From: an uncultured Bacteroidota bacterium | GTDB lineage: Bacteria; Bacteroidota; Bacteroidia; Chitinophagales; Chitinophagaceae | Direction: 5' to 3' | Assembly (NCBI GenBank): GCA_903858475.1 | Contig: CAIOIZ010000013.1 | Span: 1-40,620, forward strand | DNA length: 40,620 nucleotides | Shown: positions 9,001 through 17,473 of the stretch, piece by piece | How the letters are laid out: each line of letters opens with the position of its first letter | How positions within the stretch are numbered: position 1 is the stretch's first letter | Translations under genes and position numbers: made by a program | The notes under the pieces: generated by a model | Database searches by the model: none | What the model was told of the DNA's origin: nothing | Seen by the model: the letters and a program-made list of their open reading frames with translations, nothing else

Positions 9001-10296
9001 TTAGTCTATTATAAAAATCTTAAATCTTTCAAAGCAATATTTCATAAGATTGTCTCTGTCGTCAGGATGTGCAATATCAATGAGTAGTTTAGCACGCTGG
9101 CGAAGATTTTTTCCGAATAAATAAGCCACACCATATTCAGTTACCACATAGTGTACATGACCACGCGTGGTTACAACACCAGCCCCTTCCTTTAAGTGGG
9201 GTACAATTCTCGCAATGCCCTTATTGGTTCTACTATTCAATGCAATGATGGGTTTACCGCCATTGCTTAGTGCGGCACCGCGCATAAAATCCATTTGTCC
9301 ACCGATGCCACTGAACTGCAATTCTCCAATACTATCAGCACAAACCTGTCCGGTTAAATCTACTTCAATAGCACTATTAATAGCTATTACTTTTGGATTT
9401 CTTCTGATTACATGGGGATCATTTACATAATCAATATCCAGGAAGGCAAAAGCAGGATTGTCATTTACATAGTGGTAAAGTTTTTTGCTACCAATGGCAA
9501 AAGAGGTTACACTTTTATTGGGATGGATGGCCTTTTTCTTATTGTTGATTACGTCTTTTTCTACCAGTTGAATAATACCATCACTGAGCATCTCTGTATG
9601 CACACCTAGGTCTTTGTGATTGGTTAAAAAAGATAAAGTAGCATCTGGAATAGTGCCAATACCCATTTGCAGGGTACTTCCATCATCAATTAAGCCAGCA
9701 ATATTTTTACCAATGATCATTTCAGTTTCGCCTACTTTGCTACTATAACTTTCCTCAATCAATTCAGCCTGGTGAAAAACCATTTTGGCAAAGCGATCTG
9801 TATGAATCATTCCATCCCCATGTGTTCTGGGCATGAGTGGATTTACCAATGCAATTATTTGTTTAGAACTATCAACTGCAGCACGGGCAATATCTACAGA
9901 AAGTCCCAATGAGCAATAACCATGTCTGTCTGGTGGCGAAACTTGCACAATGGTAACGTCTAAGTCCAGGATTCTATTTTTAAATAAATCAGGGATATCG
10001 CTCAAAAAAACAGGAATAAAATCGGCACGGCCTTCTGCTACTGCAGTACGAATAGGAGCCGATACAAAAAGTGAATTGATATGAAATGATTCGCTGTATT
10101 CAGGTTTGTCTAGTTCAATATCTCCTTTTAGTGTAATAGAAACCAGTTCCACATCCTTTAAGCGATGTGTTTCTTTGGCTAATTTGTGTAATAGATAAGT
10201 AGGGGTACATACGCCACCCTGTACAAAAACCCTCATTCCACTTTGAATTATTGAAAGGGCTTCTGCTGCAGTAACGTAATTGTAGGGGTGAATCAT
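9001..10296 (-). CDS. acetyl-CoA hydrolase/transferase family CoA-transferase (4-hydroxybutyrate CoA-transferase-like)
   Basis: Class I CoA-transferase of the Cat1/Ach1/AbfT type, 431 residues, moving CoA between acetyl-CoA and a carboxylic acid. The N-terminal half carries GVCTPTYLL and VQVSPPDRHGYCSLGLSVD. The C-terminal half carries MGIGTIPDATLSFL, the catalytic Glu in GVHTEMLSDG (E235), FSGIGGQMDFMRGAALSNGG and the terminal TRGHVHYVVTEYGVAYLFG signature. The acceptor may be acetate, 4-hydroxybutyrate, propionate or succinate; sequence alone does not decide. It is transcribed toward hutI and divergently from ftcD, with 144 bases between the stop-distal ends of the two divergent genes. Confidence 0.9.
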   Translation of the reverse strand: MIHPYNYVTAAEALSIIQSGMRVFVQGGVCTPTYLLHKLAKETHRLKDVELVSITLKGDIELDKPEYSESFHINSLFVSAPIRTAVAEGRADFIPVFLSDIPDLFKNRILDLDVTIVQVSPPDRHGYCSLGLSVDIARAAVDSSKQIIALVNPLMPRTHGDGMIHTDRFAKMVFHQAELIEESYSSKVGETEMIIGKNIAGLIDDGSTLQMGIGTIPDATLSFLTNHKDLGVHTEMLSDGIIQLVEKDVINNKKKAIHPNKSVTSFAIGSKKLYHYVNDNPAFAFLDIDYVNDPHVIRRNPKVIAINSAIEVDLTGQVCADSIGELQFSGIGGQMDFMRGAALSNGGKPIIALNSRTNKGIARIVPHLKEGAGVVTTRGHVHYVVTEYGVAYLFGKNLRQRAKLLIDIAHPDDRDNLMKYCFERFKIFIID

Positions 10297-10402
10297 TTTA
10301 TTAGAATTTTATTTACTGCAAAAGTCCGGTATTTTTAATTAAATAAAACCAAGATTTGTCATGCCTTCATATGATTTTTATACAATATGGGGGAAGGCAT
10401 TC

Positions 10403-10432
10403 TTTGAATACAATCAAAGAAAAACTAATTTG
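10403..10432 (+). promoter_or_regulatory. sigma-A type promoter of ftcD
   Basis: TTTG at 10403-10406 is followed after 19 bases by TAATTTG (10426-10432), close to TAnnTTTG with one base fewer between the halves. It lies in the divergent region between the CoA-transferase and ftcD. Transcription would begin near 10438, giving a leader of about 50 bases to the preferred ATG at 10489. Confidence 0.5.
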
Positions 10433-10488
10433 CAGTTGAAATGGAGGGTCACTGGACGTTCCTTTTATTTATATTAATAGTAAGCTAT

Positions 10489-12162
10489 ATGCAACTGATC
10501 GAATGTGTGCCCAATTTTTCTGAAGGCAATGACATGGAAATTATCCGTCAAATAACGGCTGTAATTGAAAATACAGTAGAAGTGCGATTGCTCAATGTAG
10601 ATCCAGGAAAAGCAACGAATAGAACAGTGGTAACTTTTGTAGGATCTCCTGCCCATGTAGTGGAGGCCGCCTTTCAAGCGATTAAAAAAGCAGGTGAGCT
10701 AATTGATATGAGTAAGCACAAAGGTGCGCACCCCAGAATGGGCGCAACAGATGTTTGTCCGTTGATACCCATTGCCAATATCAGTATGGAAGAAACAGCC
10801 GCATGGGCAGTAAAACTTGCTAAAAGAGTAGGGGATGAATTGCAATTGCCCATTTATTTATATGAAGCAGCACAACCCAATACGACTAGAAACAATCTCT
10901 CTATCATTCGCGCTGGTGAGTACGAAGGATTTTTCAAAAAAATACATTTGCCCGAGTGGAAGCCTGATTTTGGACCAGCTACTATGGATGCAAAAAGAGG
11001 TGCTACTGTAATTGGAGCCAGGGATTTTCTGGTAGCCTATAACGTTAATTTGAATACTACTTCTACCCGCAGGGCCAATGCAATCGCATTTGATGTGCGT
11101 GAAGCAGGCAGGGTTAAAAAAGAAAATGGAAAACCTGTTAAAGATGCCAACGGAGAACCTGTACATATACCCGGTAGTTTAAAATTTGTGAAAGCCATTG
11201 GGTGGTATATTGAAGAGTATGGTATTGCCCAGATTTCTATCAATCTTACCAATATCAGCCAAACTCCTGTTCATATAGCATTTGATGAATGTTGTTTGAA
11301 AGCCACCGAAAGAGGTGTACGCGTTACCGGTAGTGAATTGGTAGGACTGATTCCCCTTAAAGCGATGCTGGATGCTGGTAAATATTTCTTGTTGAAACAA
11401 AAAAGATCTATTGGTGTTTCAGAAAAAGAACTAATTAAAATTGCTATCAAGTCCATGGGGCTGGATGAAATAGCACCCTTTAAACCCCAAGAAAGAATCA
11501 TTGAATATATGCTAACTAAAAAAGAAGACAGCAAACTGGTGAGAATGAGTTTGCTTGATTTTGCAGATGAAACAGCCAGTGAAAGTCCAGCACCAGGGGG
11601 AGGTTCTATCTCCGCTTATGTGGGCGCCTTGGGTGCTTCTTTGGGTACCATGGTGGCCAATCTTTCCGCTCACAAACCAGGTTGGGATGAACAGTGGCAA
11701 GTGTTTAGTGATTGGGCTGCTAAAGGACAGGCATGTAAACAGGAATTGCTTCGATTAGTAGATGCTGATACAGCAGCTTTTAATAAAATTATGGAAGCCT
11801 TTGCACTGCCTAAATCAACAGCAGAAGAAAAAGCACAAAGAACAGCTGCCATTCAAATAGCCACCCGCTTCGCGATTGAAATACCTTTTAAAGTAATGGA
11901 AACTTCGGCAGCTGCCATGGATTTACTGCATGCCATGGTGCTCAATGGTAATCCCAACTCAGTAACGGATGCAGGGGTAGGGGTACTTTGTATACGTGCT
12001 GCTGTTATGGGCGCCTTTATGAATGTTAGAATTAATGCAACTGGTTATCAGGATAAAACATTTGTAACCGATATAATCACCAAAGGAAGAGCCATAGAAG
12101 CAGAAGTGATGGCTGTAGAAACAAATATTTTGGCAATACTGAATGAAAAAATCGGGATTTAA
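10489..12162 (+). CDS. ftcD: bifunctional glutamate formimidoyltransferase / formimidoyltetrahydrofolate cyclodeaminase
   Basis: Fused enzyme that transfers the formimino group of N-formimino-L-glutamate to tetrahydrofolate and then deaminates it to methenyl-THF with release of ammonia, finishing histidine breakdown. Residues 1-330 form the transferase domain, starting MQLIECVPNFSEGN as in the animal enzyme, with the catalytic His in HKGAHPRMGATDVCPL (H81). Residues about 370-557 form the cyclodeaminase domain, beginning MSLLDFADETASESPAPGGG, with VDADTAAF near 424-431. The start is put at the ATG at 10489 because the family begins with this sequence. An upstream in-frame ATG at 10441 would add a 16-residue hydrophobic tail (MEGHWTFLLFILIVSY) with no family counterpart. 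It is the direct successor of HutI in the pathway. Confidence 0.95.
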   Translation: MQLIECVPNFSEGNDMEIIRQITAVIENTVEVRLLNVDPGKATNRTVVTFVGSPAHVVEAAFQAIKKAGELIDMSKHKGAHPRMGATDVCPLIPIANISMEETAAWAVKLAKRVGDELQLPIYLYEAAQPNTTRNNLSIIRAGEYEGFFKKIHLPEWKPDFGPATMDAKRGATVIGARDFLVAYNVNLNTTSTRRANAIAFDVREAGRVKKENGKPVKDANGEPVHIPGSLKFVKAIGWYIEEYGIAQISINLTNISQTPVHIAFDECCLKATERGVRVTGSELVGLIPLKAMLDAGKYFLLKQKRSIGVSEKELIKIAIKSMGLDEIAPFKPQERIIEYMLTKKEDSKLVRMSLLDFADETASESPAPGGGSISAYVGALGASLGTMVANLSAHKPGWDEQWQVFSDWAAKGQACKQELLRLVDADTAAFNKIMEAFALPKSTAEEKAQRTAAIQIATRFAIEIPFKVMETSAAAMDLLHAMVLNGNPNSVTDAGVGVLCIRAAVMGAFMNVRINATGYQDKTFVTDIITKGRAIEAEVMAVETNILAILNEKIGI

Positions 12163-12487
12163 TTATATTGTATAAATTTCGAATATTTGTTGACGTTATG
12201 GTGACTTTTTACAAACGATATGAATAGCTGAAAGTATAATATCAATAAACCTAACCCCCAGACAAAACATCTCCTTACAACCTTGTTATATGCGATATGT
12301 TAGGTATAGCTGCAACGGCACATACCTATAAGATGTGTTACTTGCTCCATAAGAAAAAATAATCATTTTATTTAATGTGGCCGTAAAAGATTAACATTCG
12401 TCAGTCATTTGTATGACCTAAATCATTCTGTAGTAATAATATTTCATTCAATTTTATACCTTCAATTAATAACGTAAATTAATAACA
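12163..12487. other. 325-base intergenic region without a gene
   Basis: No open frame longer than a few codons has coding character. Two inverted repeats are visible: TAGGTAT/ATACCTA (12301-12307 and 12322-12328, 14-base loop) and GTCAT/ATGAC around TTGT (12404-12417). Near the gene, TACCTTCA resembles a weak -7 element. There is no clear terminator after ftcD. The region probably holds the promoter and leader of the 144-residue protein gene. Confidence 0.4.
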
Positions 12488-12922
12488 ATGAAAAAAGAAT
12501 ATTGGATTAATGTAAAGCATGTAGATAATCGCTTGGTGATATTTTTGAATGGGGAAACAGTTTGGGACAGTGGAATTATTCACGATGATCCTCAATTGGA
12601 TGAATTTATTAACATTACTGAAAACCTGCAATTGCATCCTGAACATACCAGTGAATTGATATTTGAAGGATTCAACGATACTTATACTTCAGCAGATTCA
12701 GTGGGTGAATTAAATCCTTGGCATTTTCATTACAGGGTATTTACTCGTATAACTGATGCCGCAGGTAATCTAGTAAGTGAAACAGATATGTTGGCACCTT
12801 ACAATGAAAAGCACTTGTCAAATCCCAATATCAGGGCCATCAACAATTGCTATCAAATCATTAAGAAAGAAGATGATTTTAAAGTGGTGTCCAATAATTT
12901 ATCCCAGCAATTTTATAATTAA
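12488..12922 (+). CDS. uncharacterised 144-residue cytoplasmic protein
   Basis: I do not recognise a family. The protein has no signal peptide or membrane segment. It is acidic and rich in aromatic and beta-prone stretches (YWINVKHVDNRLVIFLNGETVW, split here by sense only; ELNPWHFHYRVFTRITDAAGN), which suggests a compact beta-sandwich fold, perhaps a ligand- or carbohydrate-binding shape. Coding quality is good: ATG start, no rare features, a stop followed 23 bases later by a strong terminator. It is a single-gene unit between long intergenic regions, so its role cannot be inferred from neighbours. Confidence 0.75.
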   Translation: MKKEYWINVKHVDNRLVIFLNGETVWDSGIIHDDPQLDEFINITENLQLHPEHTSELIFEGFNDTYTSADSVGELNPWHFHYRVFTRITDAAGNLVSETDMLAPYNEKHLSNPNIRAINNCYQIIKKEDDFKVVSNNLSQQFYN

Positions 12923-12945
12923 ATTCAATTCATTTGAAATTTCAT

Positions 12946-12972
12946 AAGGGACAGTAATACTGTCCCTTTTTA
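12946..12972 (+). terminator. strong intrinsic terminator after the 144-residue protein gene
   Basis: AAGGGACAGTA (12946-12956) and TACTGTCCCTT (12958-12968) are perfect complements and the right arm continues in a T run. This is a classical rho-independent terminator for the plus strand. A second, AT-rich inverted repeat (AATTACAAT/ATTGTAATT, 12973-12981 and 12994-13002) follows without a T run. Confidence 0.85.
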
Positions 12973-13073
12973 AATTACAATAAGTTTTGTGAAATTGTAA
13001 TTATACAAACGGCTTGCACGGTATCCTTCTTTGAAAAAAAATAGTAGGGGCTAATTGCAAACCTGTGATGGGG

Positions 13074-13355
13074 TCATTTAATCACTACTTCCCGAATTAT
13101 GCTTTCACCCATGGCGTCATTAATTCTTTGGCGAATAATATCTTTTTGATAAAGTAATTCATTCTTCAACGGAGCCACACTGGTGCTGATAAATAAAGTG
13201 TGTTGAATGATTTGAATTTTATCGGTATACTTCGCAATGGTTTTGCCCATTACTTCTTCCCATACTTCCTCTATGCGGATGGCTTGAATACCCGATTTTA
13301 ACCTGCTTTTTTGCAGGAATTGTTGAATGGCTTCTTGAATGGATAATTCTCCCAT
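13074..13355 (-). CDS. DciA-like DUF721 protein
   Basis: Small protein of 93 residues with the DUF721/DciA KH-like core: IQAIRIEEVWEEVMGKTIAKYT (22-43) and LFISTSVAPLKNELLYQKDIIRQRIND (54-80). DciA is the DnaB helicase operator/loader in bacteria lacking DnaC, and dciA-like genes are often beside recF and gyrB. It is the last gene of the recF run: its ATG shares one base with the stop of the exported-protein gene (TAATG), which suggests translational coupling. It is near the minimum length for the domain. The helicase-loading role is inferred from the family. Confidence 0.8.
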   Translation of the reverse strand: MGELSIQEAIQQFLQKSRLKSGIQAIRIEEVWEEVMGKTIAKYTDKIQIIQHTLFISTSVAPLKNELLYQKDIIRQRINDAMGESIIREVVIK

Positions 13356-13873
13356 TATTTGATATAAAATTTATACGATCCTGTTATCTCACTATTGCCT
13401 TTTTTATCCCATATCCGAAAGTTTACAATCACTCCATTCTTTTTGTTTTTTATTTCGGTTATACTGGCATTTAAAGTAATGTACCTGGCATCTTCTTTTG
13501 TTACGCCTGTTTCGTCATAAGACGCAAATAGGTCGCTTGATTTTAATACTTCATACCCATCAGTTAATTTGATAATTTGGGAACCCCCTGGGTACACTCT
13601 TTCGGCTACTTCATTCCATCCTTTATCAATCACTAACTGCAAGTTGATGCGTTGATTTAATGCTACTTTATTATCTGCAGGCACTTTGCTCTCATCATCA
13701 AAATACAAGGCTGCTTCTTTTACTGTAAATCCTTTGATCTTCATTTGAATGCCATTTTCAAATGATTTGTTGGCAACAACTACTCCAGCTGGCCGAGTTT
13801 GTGCCTGAATAGTTGCAAACAATATCAGTTGAAATAGCAGTAGTGAAAAAAAGAAAGAAGGAAACTGTCTCAT
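13355..13873 (-). CDS. exported protein of unknown function
   Basis: A 172-residue protein with a clear signal peptide (MRQFPSFFFSLLLFQLILFATIQAQ) and a predicted beta-rich mature part. I recognise no named domain. The mature region has repeated segments such as GIQMKIKGFTVKEAALYFDDES and NASITEIKNKKNGVIVNFRIWD, suggesting immunoglobulin-like or lipocalin-like strands. It lies between recF (59-base gap) and the DciA-like gene (1-base overlap); that position links it only by transcription. Confidence 0.75.
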   Translation of the reverse strand: MRQFPSFFFSLLLFQLILFATIQAQTRPAGVVVANKSFENGIQMKIKGFTVKEAALYFDDESKVPADNKVALNQRINLQLVIDKGWNEVAERVYPGGSQIIKLTDGYEVLKSSDLFASYDETGVTKEDARYITLNASITEIKNKKNGVIVNFRIWDKKGNSEITGSYKFYIK

Positions 13874-13932
13874 TTGAATTGGTTTAATTACTATCCTGCA
13901 TTAAAGGTACAATTTTGTGTTTTCTTTATTTA

Positions 13933-15027
13933 CTAAAGTTCAATAATCTGATGCAGTACCCCCAAATTATTAAAGGTACTTTCTAGTCTTTCCCGATGGG
14001 TATCAGTAATGAACACTTGGCTGCTATTTTCATTACAAACCCAGTGCAATAAATTATTCATTCTGTTATCATCCAATTTTTCAAATACATCATCCAATAA
14101 TAAAATCGGGGCAAAGCCTTTATTCTTTTGGAGTAATTTGAATTCTGCTAGTTTAAGGGCAAACAATAAGCTTTTTCTTTGTCCTTGCGAAGCCGTGTTT
14201 TTAAAAGACTGATTGTTTAATAAAATGCTGATATCATCTTTATGAATACCGGCATTGGTTCTTTGCAAAAGCAGGTCTTTTTGTCTGTGCTGTTGCAATA
14301 CCAACGCAAAATCAATTTGATTCAATTGACTTTCATAATGGAGCCCAACCAATTCCTCGTTATTTGCAATTTGGCTATAAAATTCCTGTACCAGGGGTAA
14401 TAATTCCAGGCTAAATTCTTTTCTGCATTCAAATATATATTGTCCCCTTGCAACCAATTGTTCATCCATTACTTCCAATAAGGAGTTGTCTGTTTTGCCC
14501 TGTTCGGCAAACCTTTTTAGTAAACTATTTCGTTGTTGAAGGATGCGGGTATATTGAATTAATTGTAGTAAATATTCGGCATTCATCTGGCTAAGAATGG
14601 TATCCATATAGCGCCTTCTTCCTTCTGCAGCACCTGTAATTAGTTCTATATCGTCGGGAGCAATCATTACACAGGGTAGTCTGCCAATGTGTTCGGAAAG
14701 TTTTTGATAGGGGATATCATTAACCGAAAATTCCTTTTTCTCCTCATTGGCCATTTTGCATACAATTTTTAATCCATCTGTGTTGGAATTTGGCCCCATA
14801 CTAAATTGGCTTTCTAGTCTAAATCCATTGCTATTAAATTGAACATTCATTTGATCAGTTCTTGAAAAATAGCTTTTGGTAAAGCAACAATAATAAATAG
14901 CATCCAGTAGATTGGTTTTGCCCCGCCCATTTAAACCGCAAATGCCTACCACTTTCTCCTTGAATGAAAAGGACGAAAGGGCATAATTTTTAAATTGGGT
15001 AAGTATAATTGATGACAAATGGGGCAT
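13933..15027 (-). CDS. recF: DNA replication and repair protein RecF
   Basis: Structural-maintenance-type ATPase of 364 residues that helps load RecA at gapped DNA in the RecFOR pathway. Walker A is GLNGRGKTN (31-39), the ABC signature is in TASQGQRKSLLFALKLAE, and Walker B is APILLLDDVFEKLDD. The protein ends with QVFITDTHRERL, typical of RecF. The start is the ATG at 15027 (MPHLSSIILTQFKNY); a GTG six codons upstream gives an extension that the family lacks. It heads a minus-strand unit with the exported protein and the DciA-like gene, and is divergent from pdhA. Confidence 0.95.
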   Translation of the reverse strand: MPHLSSIILTQFKNYALSSFSFKEKVVGICGLNGRGKTNLLDAIYYCCFTKSYFSRTDQMNVQFNSNGFRLESQFSMGPNSNTDGLKIVCKMANEEKKEFSVNDIPYQKLSEHIGRLPCVMIAPDDIELITGAAEGRRRYMDTILSQMNAEYLLQLIQYTRILQQRNSLLKRFAEQGKTDNSLLEVMDEQLVARGQYIFECRKEFSLELLPLVQEFYSQIANNEELVGLHYESQLNQIDFALVLQQHRQKDLLLQRTNAGIHKDDISILLNNQSFKNTASQGQRKSLLFALKLAEFKLLQKNKGFAPILLLDDVFEKLDDNRMNNLLHWVCNENSSQVFITDTHRERLESTFNNLGVLHQIIEL

Positions 15028-15182
15028 TGGGCGCAAGTTAACCACCTACTGGTAATTTATAAAACTGTTTTCAGCCAAAAACTGCAGCCATGTGATCAAC
15101 CCCACCGCCAGTAGGCTAAAAAGGGGCATTTTTTCAGTTCAAACCAATTATTCAACCCTGTTTAAATGTAGCTTTTCTCCCT

Positions 15183-15190
15183 TATCTTTG
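15183..15190 (+). promoter_or_regulatory. -7 promoter element of pdhA and downstream genes
   Basis: TATCTTTG is an exact TAnnTTTG match 19 bases before the TTG start at 15210, predicting a leader of only about 13 bases. It supports the TTG as the real start, since an ATG further upstream would lie before the transcription start. No convincing TTTG is seen at the -33 position. Confidence 0.6.
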
Positions 15191-15209
15191 CCGCCTAAAA
15201 TTATATCCA

Positions 15210-16202
15210 TTGGCTATAAAGTTTTCAAAAGAAACCTATTTATACTGGTACGAACTCATGTTACTATTGCGCCGTTTTGAGGAAAAATCAGGCCAATTGT
15301 ACGGGATGCAGAAAATCAGGGGGTTTTGTCATTTATATATTGGACAGGAAGCGGTGGCAGCAGGTTGTATGACAGCTACCAACCCAGATGATAAATTTAT
15401 TACGGCTTACCGCGACCATGCCTTGGCTATTGCTAAAGGAGTAAGCGCCAGATCTTGTATGGCCGAATTATATGGAAAAGCTACTGGTTGCAGTAAAGGA
15501 AAAGGTGGCAGTATGCACTTTTTTGGTTTGAAAGAAAATTTCTTTGGTGGCCATGGTATTGTAGGTGCTCAAATTGGCACAGGTGGTGGATTGGCTTTTG
15601 CTGAAAAATACAAGGGCACTAAAAATGTAGTATTGTGTTTCTTTGGAGATGGAGCTGCTAGGCAAGGGATGTTGCATGAAACCTTTAATATGGCTATGTT
15701 ATGGGATTTACCGGTGGTGTTCATTTGCGAAAACAATAATTACGCAATGGGTACTTCTGTGGCTCGTACTAGTAAGGTATTGGATATTTATAAATTGGCA
15801 GATGCTTATGATATGCCTGGTGATAGTGTTGATGGCATGAGCCCTGAAGAAGTGCACAATGCAGTGTTGAGAGCGGTTAATAGAGCACGTGAAAAAGGAG
15901 GCCCAACTTTATTGGAAATTAAAACCTATCGGTACAAAGGGCATAGTATGAGTGATCCTCAAAAATATCGTACCAAGGAAGAAGTAGAAGAATACAAAGA
16001 AAGAGATCCTATTGAACATACATTGAAAGTGCTAACAACTCATTATAATGTTACGGAGGCGGAAGTGGAAGTAATTAATGAAAGAGTAAGGGTGGAAGTG
16101 GAAGACAGTGTTACATTTGCTGAAGAAAGCCCATGGCCTTCGGATGATGAATTGCTGAAGGACGTGTATGCACAACAGGACTATCCCTTCATAGTAGATT
16201 AA
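15210..16202 (+). CDS. pdhA: pyruvate dehydrogenase E1 component, alpha subunit
   Basis: Thiamine-diphosphate-binding subunit of E1, 330 residues, partner of PdhB. The cofactor motif runs from GDGA (146-149) to ENNNYAM (174-180), and the phosphorylation-loop-type region YRYKGHSMSDPQKYRTKEE is present. MQKIRGFCHLYIGQEAVAAG is the PdhA hallmark. The start is a TTG (15210); the next in-frame ATG (residue 17) would remove the conserved FSKETYLYWYELMLLLRRFEEK start. It is the first gene of an eight-gene plus-strand run with gaps of 2-43 bases. E1 beta is encoded 12 kb upstream. Confidence 0.93.
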   Translation: MAIKFSKETYLYWYELMLLLRRFEEKSGQLYGMQKIRGFCHLYIGQEAVAAGCMTATNPDDKFITAYRDHALAIAKGVSARSCMAELYGKATGCSKGKGGSMHFFGLKENFFGGHGIVGAQIGTGGGLAFAEKYKGTKNVVLCFFGDGAARQGMLHETFNMAMLWDLPVVFICENNNYAMGTSVARTSKVLDIYKLADAYDMPGDSVDGMSPEEVHNAVLRAVNRAREKGGPTLLEIKTYRYKGHSMSDPQKYRTKEEVEEYKERDPIEHTLKVLTTHYNVTEAEVEVINERVRVEVEDSVTFAEESPWPSDDELLKDVYAQQDYPFIVD

Positions 16203-16245
16203 AAAAGATAACTTATATTAAATAATAATCAAAAAGGAAACTGAG

Positions 16246-16974
16246 ATGGCGGAAAAAATTGAACAACAATTACCTGAAGAAGCAGCAGCAATTGTAGCCA
16301 AAGCAAAAGGCTTTTGGGCAAAATTCAGCAAACGCATTATTTTAATTGGATCGACAGTTATTGTACTGGGTACTGCTTGGTTTGCGTACAAGTACTTTTA
16401 TAAATTACCTAAGAATGAAAAAGCAGAACAACAAATTTTTCCTGCTGAAAAATTGTTTGATGTAATGAGTAGTTCAACTGGATTCAATAAGGATTCAATC
16501 AACTTTGTATTGAATGGCGATAAAGCACAAAACATCACTGGTTTACTTAAAATCCTTGACAACTTTAGTGGTACACCCGCAGCCAATCGTGCCTCGTTGA
16601 TGGTTGGCACCTGCTATTTAAATCTGAAAGATTTTGATAAAGCCATTAAGCATTTAAAGGCATTTGATGGCGAAGGAGCTGATCAGATTGCTGCTAAAGC
16701 CTATAAATTATTAGGAGATGCTTATGCTGAAAAAAAGAATACCAGCGATGCATTTAGCAGTTATAAAAAAGCTGCCAATGTGTTGAGCGATAAAGACGAA
16801 GCACAAAAGGCCTACCATCTATGGGTAGCTGCTAATTATGCTGATTATATTGGCAACACCAAGGAAGCTATTGAAATTTGCAAGGATTTGAAAACCAATT
16901 TTCCCTTGACCAATCCAGTAAGTTCTTTTGAGGTTGATAAATTGTTGGCCAAATTAGGAGTGGTAAATTTTTAA
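16246..16974 (+). CDS. membrane-anchored tetratricopeptide protein (YfgM-like)
   Basis: A 242-residue protein with a short cytoplasmic N-terminus, one membrane helix (about 30-48, RIILIGSTVIVLGTAWFAY) and a periplasmic helical part with TPR-like repeats (NRASLMVGTCYLNLKDFDKA, 114-; AAKAYKLLGDAYAEKKNTSDA; AQKAYHLWVAANYADYIGN). This layout matches the YfgM/YfgL-like ancillary proteins that help envelope protein folding near SecYEG, but similarity is by architecture. It lies 43 bases after pdhA and 14 before ribH. Confidence 0.75.
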   Translation: MAEKIEQQLPEEAAAIVAKAKGFWAKFSKRIILIGSTVIVLGTAWFAYKYFYKLPKNEKAEQQIFPAEKLFDVMSSSTGFNKDSINFVLNGDKAQNITGLLKILDNFSGTPAANRASLMVGTCYLNLKDFDKAIKHLKAFDGEGADQIAAKAYKLLGDAYAEKKNTSDAFSSYKKAANVLSDKDEAQKAYHLWVAANYADYIGNTKEAIEICKDLKTNFPLTNPVSSFEVDKLLAKLGVVNF

Positions 16975-16988
16975 TAAAATAAACCAAT

Positions 16989-17471
16989 ATGTCTGATAAT
17001 AATGCAGGCTTATATAATGAACAAGGCATCCATTTAACAAAGGATGCCTTTGTTGTTATTATTAAAACTGCTTGGAATGCTACCATCGTTAATGCCCTCG
17101 AAGAAGGTGCCATCAAGATTTTACAAGAAAAGCAAATTGCATTTCAAACAATCACCATACCAGGGGCGTTTGAAATACCTTTTACCATCAAACATTATTG
17201 GGAGTCAAGTACAAAAAAACCCGCCGCTTTTATTGCATTGGGAACCATCATTCGTGGAGATACCCCACATTTTGAATATGTATGCAAAGCAGTAACAGAT
17301 GGAGTGTTACAATTGAACTTGTCCTTGCCGGTACCTACCATCTTCGGCGTGCTTACTGTAGAAAATGAGCTGCAAGCCAGGGAAAGAATCGGCGGTAAGC
17401 ATGGTCATAAAGGAGAAGAAGCAGCACTTACGGCGATTCAAATGATTGCATTAACTTCCCGTAAATTATAA
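16989..17471 (+). CDS. ribH: 6,7-dimethyl-8-ribityllumazine synthase
   Basis: Penultimate enzyme of riboflavin synthesis, joining 5-amino-6-ribitylaminouracil with 3,4-dihydroxy-2-butanone 4-phosphate in a cytoplasmic capsid-like oligomer. The 160 residues have the family motifs: TIPGAFEIPF, ALGTIIRGDTPHFEYVC with the catalytic His, VPTIFGVLTVEN, and GGKHGHKGEEAALTAI. It stands alone without ribA, ribD or ribE nearby. Length and start are standard. Confidence 0.97.
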   Translation: MSDNNAGLYNEQGIHLTKDAFVVIIKTAWNATIVNALEEGAIKILQEKQIAFQTITIPGAFEIPFTIKHYWESSTKKPAAFIALGTIIRGDTPHFEYVCKAVTDGVLQLNLSLPVPTIFGVLTVENELQARERIGGKHGHKGEEAALTAIQMIALTSRKL

Positions 17472-17473
17472 GC

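Noticed and set aside
10441..10488. N-terminal membrane anchor on FTCD from an upstream ATG
   Set aside because: The family starts at the downstream ATG, and the extra hydrophobic segment is probably untranslated leader.
12973..13002. Inverted repeat AATTACAAT/ATTGTAATT as a terminator for the recF unit
   Set aside because: It has no T run on the minus strand and is AT-only; not a convincing intrinsic terminator.
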